Shown here: positions 32,420 through 38,178 of the stretch, one piece after another
Layout of the letters: each line of letters begins with the position of its first letter
Numbering within the stretch: position 1 is the stretch's first letter
Position numbers and translations under genes: made by a program
The notes under the pieces: model-generated
What the model was told of the DNA's origin: nothing
Seen by the model: the letters and a program-made list of their open reading frames with translations, nothing else
The model's database searches: none
Origin: Ruminococcus sp.
GTDB taxonomy: Bacteria; Bacillota; Clostridia; Oscillospirales; Ruminococcaceae
Direction: 5' to 3'
Assembly (NCBI GenBank): GCA_017450925.1
Contig: JAFSSS010000048.1
Location: 1 to 38,178 of the forward strand
Length of the DNA stretch: 38,178 nucleotides

Positions 32420-33178
32420 TCATATAGTGTATTCTGGCTGTTTGAGCAGGTGCATCTTCGCAAAGAAGTCCTTTGCACGCTGGCTCCGGGGATTGTCGAA
32501 CACCTCTCGGGGTGTGCCGTCCTCGACTATTTTACCGCCGTCGAGGAATATAACGCGGGTCGCCACCTTGCGGACGAAATTCATCTCGTGGGAAACGAGC
32601 ATCATCGTAAAGCCCTGTGAGGCTATGTCTTTGATAGTCTCCAGCACCTCGCCCACCAGCTCGGGGTCGAGGGCAGAGGTGGGTTCATCCAGCAGGAGCA
32701 GCTTCGGCTTCATCGCAAGGGCTCTTGCGATCGCCACTCTCTGCTGCTGTCCGCCGGAAAGATGCTTGGGATAATGCCCGCTCCATTCAGTCATTCCAAC
32801 ACGTTCAAGCTCGCCTGCGGCAAGCATTCGTGCTTCCTCCTTTGGCATTTTCTGAACGGTGACCAGCCCCTCCATTACATTTTCAAGAGCTGTCTTCCGC
32901 TCAAAGAGATTGAAGCGCTGAAAGACCATTCCTGTCTGCCGCCGAAGCTCAAGCGTCTGGCGGCGGTCGTGTGCCGACAGCGAATATGCTGTGCCGTCAA
33001 CGGTTATCTCCCCCTCCTCGGGGGTCTCGAGCAGGTTGATACATCGCAGCAGCGTGCTTTTTCCTGTGCCGGAGGGGCCGATTATGCCTACCACATCTCC
33101 CTCGTTTATATCAAGGTCGATGCCGTCCAGCACTGTATTATTGCGAAAACGCTTTTTCAGGTTTCTTATTTGTATCAT
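32420..33178 (-). CDS. polar amino-acid ABC transporter ATPase
   Basis: 252-aa ATPase of the HisP/GlnQ/TcyC type. Walker A is GPSGTGKST (34-42), the Q-loop MVFQRFNLFERKTALENV, the signature LSGGQQQRVAIARAL, Walker B LLLLDEPTSALD and the switch His in VSHEMNF. ATG 33178 is chosen; a longer in-frame start would run 35 codons into the permease. It still overlaps the permease 3' end by 41 bp, so translation is probably coupled. Confidence 0.95.
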   Translation of the reverse strand: MIQIRNLKKRFRNNTVLDGIDLDINEGDVVGIIGPSGTGKSTLLRCINLLETPEEGEITVDGTAYSLSAHDRRQTLELRRQTGMVFQRFNLFERKTALENVMEGLVTVQKMPKEEARMLAAGELERVGMTEWSGHYPKHLSGGQQQRVAIARALAMKPKLLLLDEPTSALDPELVGEVLETIKDIASQGFTMMLVSHEMNFVRKVATRVIFLDGGKIVEDGTPREVFDNPRSQRAKDFFAKMHLLKQPEYTI

Positions 33179-33971
33179 ACCTTGTTTCCGCCTCCCTTGC
33201 GTATGCCTTTGCCTTGTCCTTGACCTCCTCGGAGGCCTCGGCGTTCTTGTCGATCTGCTCCGGAAGCTCAAGGCGCTTCTCAACGAATTTGAGCAGCCGC
33301 TCTACTATGATCGTCACTGCCCAATAGATTATAGCCAGTGAAACATATACCTCGAAATATCTGTAGTTCCTGCCGCCGAGGATCTTGCCCTGCGCCGTCA
33401 TTTCGACCACCGCACAGGTGAAGGCCAGCGAGGTGCCCTTGATAAGTCCGATGAATGAATTTCCCAGTCCCGGGAGAGCCACAGTCATAGCCTCCGGCAG
33501 GATGATCCTTCTTAGCGCTTGGGGATAGGTCATCCCGACTGCGCTGGCGGCCTCGATCTGTCCTCTGTCAACGGAGCTTAGTGCCGCCCTTATCGTCTCG
33601 GCGTTGTAGGCTGACTCGTTGAAGCCCATTGCGAACACCGCACAGGCGAAGCCGGGAAATGCCGAGATGTCAAAATCCGTACCGAAATGCAGGTTCATAT
33701 ATTTCAGCAGCATCGGTATCCCGAAGTAGGCTATATAAAGCTGGACGATCGCGGGGGTGCCTCTTATTATTGAAATGTAAAAGGCTGCGATCTGCCTGAG
33801 CACCGGTATCCTCTTTATCCTTATAACGGCTAACAGCAGTCCGACCGCCAGGCCTATCATCATCGACAGCACCGCCAGCTCAAGGGTTATGGGAAGATAT
33901 TTCAGCAGCTCGGGCAGCTGCCGTCCCACCAGCCCGAAATCGAACAGGTTCGTCTCTGCAAACAGCTGCAT
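33138..33971 (-). CDS. polar amino-acid ABC transporter permease
   Basis: 277-aa membrane subunit of the HisM/GlnP family. LPITLELAVLSMMIGLAVGLLLAV starts the domain, ISIIRGTPAIVQLYIAYFGIP is the typical second block, and IEAASAVGMTYPQALRRIILPEA is the EAA loop that contacts the ATPase. A charged tail of about 45 residues after the last helix is longer than usual, and its end overlaps the ATPase gene. ATG 33971 has AAAGGAG nine bases upstream. It is the first gene of the 12-gene operon. Confidence 0.94.
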   Translation of the reverse strand: MQLFAETNLFDFGLVGRQLPELLKYLPITLELAVLSMMIGLAVGLLLAVIRIKRIPVLRQIAAFYISIIRGTPAIVQLYIAYFGIPMLLKYMNLHFGTDFDISAFPGFACAVFAMGFNESAYNAETIRAALSSVDRGQIEAASAVGMTYPQALRRIILPEAMTVALPGLGNSFIGLIKGTSLAFTCAVVEMTAQGKILGGRNYRYFEVYVSLAIIYWAVTIIVERLLKFVEKRLELPEQIDKNAEASEEVKDKAKAYAREAETRYDTNKKPEKAFSQ

Positions 33972-33987
33972 CGTATTCAGCTCCTTT

Positions 33988-34020
33988 CAAATCATACTAA
34001 GTTGATATGTTTAGTTGGTA
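33988..34020. promoter_or_regulatory. direct-repeat element in the ABC operon leader
   Basis: TAAGTTGATATG is followed at once by TTAGTTGGTATG (10 of 12 identical), within a CATAC...GTATG inverted frame. It lies between the predicted transcription start and the permease ribosome site, where a repressor could block early elongation. Confidence 0.5.
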
Positions 34021-34027
34021 TGCTTCG

Positions 34028-34056
34028 ATTATACAGCATCAAAGCGGATTTGTAAA
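34028..34056 (-). promoter_or_regulatory. promoter of the 12-gene ABC/GST/C-S lyase operon
   Basis: On the minus strand TTTACA (34051-34056) and TATAAT (34028-34033) are 17 bases apart. The leader is about 50 nt. The one-base mismatch in the -35 box and the adjacent palindrome fit an activated promoter. Confidence 0.8.
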
Positions 34057-34064
34057 CACACTAA

Positions 34065-34084
34065 AAGTTAAGGCATCTTAACTT
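34065..34084. promoter_or_regulatory. perfect palindrome, candidate LysR-type operator
   Basis: AAGTTAAG (34065-34072), spacer GCAT, CTTAACTT (34077-34084). It sits 8 bp upstream of the -35 box of the ABC operon promoter, between that promoter and the divergent LysR gene. This is the usual place for a LysR-type recognition site (dyad with T-N11-A). Confidence 0.65.
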
Positions 34085-34234
34085 AAGGTTAAATCAGCGC
34101 TCTCTTCCTCCGGCCGGCGGCCTCTGCGGGGAGGACATTGGGCTTTCTTTTGTGTATATTGTCCAAATGCGGCAGCCGAAAAATGAAAAGTTTTCTAATT
34201 TCACGGCTGCAAGCAATTTCCGGCGTTCATACTC

Positions 34235-34263
34235 TTGACAAATACTGTATCAGAAGCTATAAT
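34235..34263 (+). promoter_or_regulatory. consensus promoter of the LysR-type gene
   Basis: TTGACA (34235-34240) and TATAAT (34258-34263), 17 bases apart, both perfect. The leader is about 51 nt. Confidence 0.87.
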
Positions 34264-34320
34264 AAATTGAGCAGGAAATTTATTCCTGCCGCTGGATCCT
34301 GTACCGAGGTGATAAACGCT

Positions 34321-35226
34321 ATGACACTTAGACAGCTGGAATATTTACTTGAGGTTAACGCAAAAGGCACCGTCACTGCCGCCGCCGAAGCTCTCGGCAT
34401 CTCTCCCGCGGCGCTTAGCAAATCCGTTTCCGAGCTGGAGGCGGAGCTTGGCCTTTCGGTTTTTGAGCGCACCAACAAGGGCAGCCGCCCCACCGAGAAC
34501 GGCATCCACATCTTAGCGCTGGCAAGGGAGATAATGCAGAAATGCGACGAGCTGCGGCAGGTTGGCACCGCCGGGAAGCGCCCTCTCAAGTTGGTGACCT
34601 ATTCACAGTTCTCCTCCGATCTGCTGATAAGCTCGGCGGCAGATCTGATCTCTGCCAGCAATGTGGAGCTTTCGCAGAAAAGCGTTTCCGAATACCCCTC
34701 GCCTGTAGAGGCGATCTCTGACGAGTTGAGCCGCGGGGAAAGCGATGCGGCTGTTATCAGCCTTACGCCCGGCACCTGCTCGCTGCTTGAGCGCAAGCTG
34801 ACCGTTCAAGTGCTGGAGCGGAGCTTTGTCTGCGCTATGGTGTCAGCCAATTCAGAGCTTGCCAATAAGAGCTATCTCTCGCCGGAGATGCTGAAAAACG
34901 TCTTCTTCATCCCCGGGACGGACAGATACTTTGAGGACGAAATGGACTCCGTTCTTGCTCCCTTCAAGCTGAACCGCTATCCCCTTTCCACCGACAGCCA
35001 GTCGGTCATCGGCGAGATAGTCAGCTCCGGCGTTGCCGCAAGGCTCTGCTCCGAACAGCGGGGACGCATCGACTCCTTTATCCGTCAAGGCAGTCTTAAA
35101 ATGATACCTATCCTCAAAAACGGCCGCTACATCGACATGAACTACGTCTGCGCCTATGCTCCGGAAAACCCCTACCGCGCGGGCATAGAGCTGTTTACCG
35201 AAAAGCTTTCGGAGCGGTTCAGATAA
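34321..35226 (+). CDS. LysR-family transcriptional regulator
   Basis: 301-aa regulator. The N-terminal winged HTH is standard: MTLRQLEYLLEV, then GTVTAAAEALGISPAALSKSVSELEAELGLSVFERTNKG (about residues 1-60). The rest is the two-lobed effector domain starting LKLVTYSQFSSDLLISSAADL. ATG 34321 has GAGGTG nine bases upstream; the frame begins 61 codons earlier but runs through the promoter. Divergent placement and the palindrome between the promoters point to control of the ABC/GST/C-S lyase operon. Related LysR regulators next to cystine-type transporters respond to sulfur status, which is a reasonable but unproven guess here. Confidence 0.93.
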   Translation: MTLRQLEYLLEVNAKGTVTAAAEALGISPAALSKSVSELEAELGLSVFERTNKGSRPTENGIHILALAREIMQKCDELRQVGTAGKRPLKLVTYSQFSSDLLISSAADLISASNVELSQKSVSEYPSPVEAISDELSRGESDAAVISLTPGTCSLLERKLTVQVLERSFVCAMVSANSELANKSYLSPEMLKNVFFIPGTDRYFEDEMDSVLAPFKLNRYPLSTDSQSVIGEIVSSGVAARLCSEQRGRIDSFIRQGSLKMIPILKNGRYIDMNYVCAYAPENPYRAGIELFTEKLSERFR

Positions 35227-35264
35227 GAAAACAGCCGGCAATGTGCGACACGCCGGCTGTTTTC
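35227..35264. terminator. terminator of the LysR-type gene (bidirectional)
   Basis: GAAAACAGCCGGC (35227-35239) pairs with GCCGGCTGTTTTC (35252-35264), a perfect 13-bp stem starting at the stop codon. The T-rich end on both strands means it may also stop mnmA transcripts from the right. Confidence 0.85.
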
Positions 35265-35372
35265 AATGCACAATACACAATGCTCTTTTTGCAAACTCTC
35301 TGCAGCGCCCGAATGGGCACTCCTTCATTGTCCATTATCAACTATCCATTATCAATCGTCAACTGTCAATTA
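35265..35372. repeat. dispersed GATAATGG-type repeat, copy c
   Basis: AATGCACAATACACAATG, then a CAGCGCCCGAATGGGCACTCC segment, then several CCATTATCAACTATCC-type words, ending CAACTGTCAATTA. Its edge contributes the TAA stop codon of mnmA. Confidence 0.7.
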
Positions 35373-36458
35373 CAGTTCGGTTTCATTTCTGTATATGACC
35401 CTGTCGATAACTCCACCGCACAGCACGCAGCCGCTGCTGTCGTACAGCACTGCCGACTGCCCCGGAGCTGCCGCCCGGACAGGCTCTGCAAAGTTCAGCT
35501 CCATTCTGTTTTCATCAAGCATCTTGACCTCGGCCGTTGCTCCGGGATGCTGGTATCTTATCTTGACCGTCCCGGCGGCAGTCTCCCCCGCTGAAAGGGG
35601 CGGGATGCCCATGAAGCTTAGATCTCTGCATATGATACGGCCCGAATACAGCCGGCCTTCCTCCGCGACTGTGACGGTGTTGGCAAGGGGGTCTATCTCC
35701 CGGACATATACCGGTCGCCCCAGCGCCAGTCCGAGACCCTTTCTCTGCCCCACCGTATAGCGGTGGATGCCGCTGTGCTGTCCAACGGTGCGGCCGTCAG
35801 CATCCAAAAAAGCCCCCGCCGGCGGAACAGCCTCTGCGTTGTCCTCGATAAAATCGCTGTAGCTGCCCTCCGGGACAAAGCAAAGCTCCTGCGACTCCGG
35901 CTTGTCAAATACCGGCAGTCCCGCCGATGCCGCCAGCCGTCGCACCTGCTCCTTAGTCAGCCCGCCCAGCGGAAAGAGCGTCCGCGAAAGCTGCCGCTGC
36001 GTCAGCCTGTAAAGCATATAGGACTGATCCTTGGCTGCGTTATCGGCAGTCATTACTGCAAGACGGCCGTTTTCAAGCCGCAGGATGCGGGCATAATGCC
36101 CCGTTGCCACAAGCTCCGCGCCGAACCTGTCGGCAGCCTCCAGCAGCTTGTCCCATTTTATATGCCTGTTGCAGAAAACGCAGGGCGAGGGGGTAGTCCC
36201 GGCAAGATAGTCTCTGACAAAGGGCTCGGTGACATACCGTCGGAAATCTGACATACAGTTGATGACATAGTATGGTATGCCCAGTCTGCCGGCGGTCTCC
36301 GCCGCATCCTCCGTCTCGCAGCAGCGGCTGTTCCTGCCGTCGGCGCCGACCCATGTTTTAAGGGTGACACCGATGACGTCATAGCCCGCCAGCTTCAGCA
36401 GATATGCGCATACAGCGCTGTCCACTCCCCCCGACATCCCCACGACTGCCCGCTTCAT
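35370..36458 (-). CDS. mnmA: tRNA-specific 2-thiouridylase MnmA
   Basis: 362-aa enzyme that thiolates U34 of Lys, Glu and Gln tRNAs using sulfur relayed from a cysteine desulfurase. The PP-loop [10 protein letters not shown] is at the N-terminus (7-16). The catalytic cysteines lie in [13 protein letters not shown] (about 91-103) and [17 protein letters not shown] (about 195-210). [16 protein letters not shown] and the C-terminal beta-barrel complete the family. ATG 36458 has GGAGG nine bases upstream and starts 1 bp after the stop of GST-like E. The stop falls at the boundary of a dispersed repeat, so the extreme C-terminus may have been trimmed or altered by repeat insertion. Confidence 0.96.
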   Translation of the reverse strand: MKRAVVGMSGGVDSAVCAYLLKLAGYDVIGVTLKTWVGADGRNSRCCETEDAAETAGRLGIPYYVINCMSDFRRYVTEPFVRDYLAGTTPSPCVFCNRHIKWDKLLEAADRFGAELVATGHYARILRLENGRLAVMTADNAAKDQSYMLYRLTQRQLSRTLFPLGGLTKEQVRRLAASAGLPVFDKPESQELCFVPEGSYSDFIEDNAEAVPPAGAFLDADGRTVGQHSGIHRYTVGQRKGLGLALGRPVYVREIDPLANTVTVAEEGRLYSGRIICRDLSFMGIPPLSAGETAAGTVKIRYQHPGATAEVKMLDENRMELNFAEPVRAAAPGQSAVLYDSSGCVLCGGVIDRVIYRNETEL

Positions 36459-36459
36459 G

Positions 36460-37923
36460 CTATCTTACCTCCGGCCCTCTGAACATTATGCGGTAGGGGT
36501 TTCTGTCGCTGTCAAGCTCACGGAAGGCCTGCTCCCGCTCCTTTACAATATCTATCGACGAGGCGACGGCCTCCCTCCCGGAAAGCTCCGCTTCATACCT
36601 TGCTATGTTCGGATAGTCAAAGCTTTTTGCGAAGTTCAGCTTGTACAGATAGTAATAGATATGGTCGTGGCGCAGCAGCGTCTGATACAGCAGCTTATCG
36701 GCCTCCGTGACCTCTCCGCCCAGCAGAAAGCGTTGCTTGGCCAAGCGCCTGTCCAGCTCTGAAAGAGCGTCCTCCTCTTGATGCGCCCAGCGTTCAAGCT
36801 CCGTCTGGAACGTCGCCTCCGACGCTCTTTCTATCGGTTTGAGCAGGGCGTAGTCCAGATATTCAAGCTCTGTCTTTACATCCTTATGGGCAAACAGCGG
36901 ACGATGCTCCGGCTCGCGGGTGAACTTGTTTTCCGGGTCGGCAGAAAGCGCCTCTCTGCCTGCGGGGAGCAGCAGCGCCCTGTTGTCGGGGCCTGTTCCC
37001 AGCAGTCCGCGGACGTTTCCCAGCTTCGCCCGCATATGGGGCGAAAGCTGATAGTGCTTCTTTATCCACTCCAGCTTAGTGTATTCGTAAAAGCCCGGGG
37101 TCTGATAAACGTCCCTTGTATAGCCCCAGAGACTGGGATAGTCCTCGAGGCGCTTTTGGTTCACGCCGAACACCAGATGATAGTTGATGTGAAAACGTAT
37201 CAGCGCCACGAAAAGGTGGATGTCCGAAAGGGTGATATAGTCGCCGTTGACGAACCGCCTGCCGGCAAGATGCTCCTCCAGCGTATCAAGGGACGCAAAA
37301 TAGCTTTCAAAGGCTTCGTCATAGGTCTGCTGATCTCTGGCAAAGCCGCAGCCGTAGGCGTTGACCTCCCTGTTGATATAATCGCTCCACCTGTCTATCT
37401 CGCCGCGGAGAGCCTCGGGATAAAGGTCGGGGGCATTCTCGCGGTGGAACTCCCTCCAGTCGGTGACAAAGTATTTCGGTATATTTACCGGGTCATTCTG
37501 CACCACTCTGCCGCTTGGCACATCAACTATCGCCGGAACGGTGGAGCGGCCTGTAAAGCCCGGGTCGCCCTTGAGATAAGCGTCGTCAAGGTAGTGTATT
37601 TTAAGCACGGGATCAACCTCGCCGATATCCTCGGAAAACACCCACCCCCGGGGGTCGCGCAGAACGCCGCATTCTCCGATGCTGATGACCCTGTCAAGCC
37701 CCAGCAGCCGCAGAGTGATGACCGCCTTGTTTGAGTGGGGGCAGCCGGGCATCCAGATAAGGCGGTATCTGTCCGCCTCAACAGGCAGCCTGTCCCCGCC
37801 CCTGCCGAACAGTTTGTCAAAGACGAACCTGCGCTGGTCTATCTTTCCGGTAGTCTTGTTTATCTGCCGCTTGAAGGTGCTTTCAAACAGCGCCACGCTC
37901 TGAAACGGTACTATATATGACAT
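36460..37923 (-). CDS. xi-class glutathione-transferase-like protein E with duplicated C-terminal domain (CPHS)
   Basis: 487-aa protein, about 150 residues longer than the other four. The thioredoxin-fold domain has [21 protein letters not shown] with Cys 61-Pro-His-Ser in place of CPWA. The first helical domain (about 165-290) has [14 protein letters not shown], a diverged [22 protein letters not shown] and [23 protein letters not shown]. After a linker with [12 protein letters not shown], a second helical unit (about 383-450; [18 protein letters not shown], then [30 protein letters not shown]) aligns with residues 211-274 of the same protein. ATG 37923 has AAAGGAG about 11 bases upstream; the longer frame to 38085 is repeat sequence. 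It is 1 bp from mnmA and probably cotranscribed. Function unknown. Confidence 0.88.
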   Translation of the reverse strand: MSYIVPFQSVALFESTFKRQINKTTGKIDQRRFVFDKLFGRGGDRLPVEADRYRLIWMPGCPHSNKAVITLRLLGLDRVISIGECGVLRDPRGWVFSEDIGEVDPVLKIHYLDDAYLKGDPGFTGRSTVPAIVDVPSGRVVQNDPVNIPKYFVTDWREFHRENAPDLYPEALRGEIDRWSDYINREVNAYGCGFARDQQTYDEAFESYFASLDTLEEHLAGRRFVNGDYITLSDIHLFVALIRFHINYHLVFGVNQKRLEDYPSLWGYTRDVYQTPGFYEYTKLEWIKKHYQLSPHMRAKLGNVRGLLGTGPDNRALLLPAGREALSADPENKFTREPEHRPLFAHKDVKTELEYLDYALLKPIERASEATFQTELERWAHQEEDALSELDRRLAKQRFLLGGEVTEADKLLYQTLLRHDHIYYYLYKLNFAKSFDYPNIARYEAELSGREAVASSIDIVKEREQAFRELDSDRNPYRIMFRGPEVR

Positions 37924-37969
37924 ATTGATCTCTCTCCTTTTTTGAATCATTCGATCCCAAGTTCGATAT

Positions 37970-38040
37970 GCATTGCTGTGAACAATGCACAATGCGCCCT
38001 GCGGGCGCTCCTTCATTATCAACTGTCCATTATCAACTAT
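37970..38040. repeat. dispersed GATAATGG-type repeat, copy d
   Basis: GCATTGCTGTGAACAATGC hairpin, then GCGCCC-TGC-GGGCGC (37994-38008), then CATTATCAACTGTCCATT words. It runs directly into the palindromic repeat at 38040. Confidence 0.7.
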
Positions 38041-38178
38041 TAAGGCAACACCGCACGACCCGCGGCTAACGCCTCTGCACATCATCTGCTTGCCAGCTTT
38101 CCGTCATGATTACCAACGTCATCAAAGATGACGTCAATTCTCCTTGACGTTGCGCAAAGCGAAGCACACTTCGCTCGC
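38040..38178. repeat. MITE-like palindromic repeat, copy 3 (right end cut by window)
   Basis: It starts TTAAGGCAACACCGCA, identical to the end of copy 2, and continues with the GCGGCTAACGCCTC block of copy 1. It also has an extra module, ACGTCATC-AAA-GATGACGT (38115-38133), absent from the other two copies. The AGCGAAG..CTTCGCT internal hairpin is present at the edge. Confidence 0.85.

Larger units (their letters stand above)
33972..34320. other. divergent control region, ABC operon / LysR gene
   Basis: 349 bp with no gene. It holds the operon leader, two divergent promoters, the palindrome and the direct repeats. An in-frame upstream extension of the LysR reading frame to 34138 covers the LysR promoter and is not coding. 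Confidence 0.75.

Noticed and set aside
33972..34027. T-box, SAM or other sulfur riboswitch before the ABC operon
   Set aside because: The predicted leader is only about 50 nt, too short for these classes, and has no terminator hairpin.
34138..34320. N-terminal extension of the LysR gene
   Set aside because: It runs across a perfect consensus promoter; the HTH starts at ATG 34321 as usual for the family.
36460..38085. N-terminal extension of GST-like E to 38085
   Set aside because: The extra 54 codons lie in two non-coding repeats and lack a ribosome site; ATG 37923 has AAAGGAG.
1..38178. Window ends as overlapping ends of one circular molecule
   Set aside because: Both ends carry the same repeat family, but copies 1 and 3 differ by a 20-bp module and base changes, so they are separate copies.

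Overview
The window looks like a chromosomal segment from a Gram-positive anaerobe of the Ruminococcus group (Oscillospirales, Clostridia). The reasons are RNase Y, ferredoxin-linked indolepyruvate oxidoreductase (iorA/iorB), an FtsEX locus with coiled-coil M23 hydrolases, a DUF6171-type cysteine-rich protein, AGGAGG-type ribosome sites with frequent GTG/TTG starts, and consensus sigma-A promoters. The genus is an inference from gene content. No rRNA, tRNA, phage, transposase or CRISPR array was seen.

Left part (1-7.1 kb): a copy of a palindromic dispersed repeat and a terminator, then an M20 dipeptidase (+). A convergent block (-) follows, reading aconitase, an unknown three-helix membrane protein and NADP-type isocitrate dehydrogenase, driven by a perfect TTGACA-N17-TATAAT promoter. 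Next is a lone PfkB sugar-phosphate kinase (+) with a TTG start and a repeat in its leader.

Cell-wall block (7.2-15.0 kb, all -): a PucR/CdaR-type regulator, ftsE, ftsX, two tandem coiled-coil M23 peptidases and a secreted transglutaminase-like protein. FtsEX-type complexes are known to switch on coiled-coil murein hydrolases, so this order suggests a dedicated wall-cleavage module.

Middle (15.3-22.9 kb): an O-antigen-ligase-like membrane protein, a DUF6171-like protein, a small membrane protein and a flavodoxin form one minus-strand run. RNase Y follows with its own promoter and terminator. Then comes iorA - small membrane protein - iorB (+), preceded by a 22-bp tandem repeat touching the promoter.

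Right part (23.1-38.2 kb) is the most unusual region. A LysR-type gene (+) is divergent from an approximately 11-kb, 12-gene minus-strand operon: polar amino-acid ABC permease, ATPase and lipoprotein; xi-class GST-like A; GNAT acetyltransferase; GST-like B; a Cys/Met gamma-family PLP enzyme; a MalY/PatB-type C-S lyase; GST-like C; GST-like D; an M20 peptidase; a TSCPD protein. A fifth GST-like gene (E), carrying an extra copy of the GST C-terminal domain, precedes mnmA (tRNA 2-thiouridylase). The five paralogues keep the fold but have three different active-site motifs: CPWA, CHWS and CPHS. The set suggests import and processing of S-substituted cysteine or other thiol conjugates in an organism not expected to depend on glutathione. 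This function is inferred, not shown.

Two dispersed non-coding repeat families punctuate the window. One is a MITE-like hairpin of about 167 bp with TTAAGGCAACACCGCA ends (3 copies). The other is built on GTTGATAATGGA-type repeats plus a GC hairpin (4 copies).
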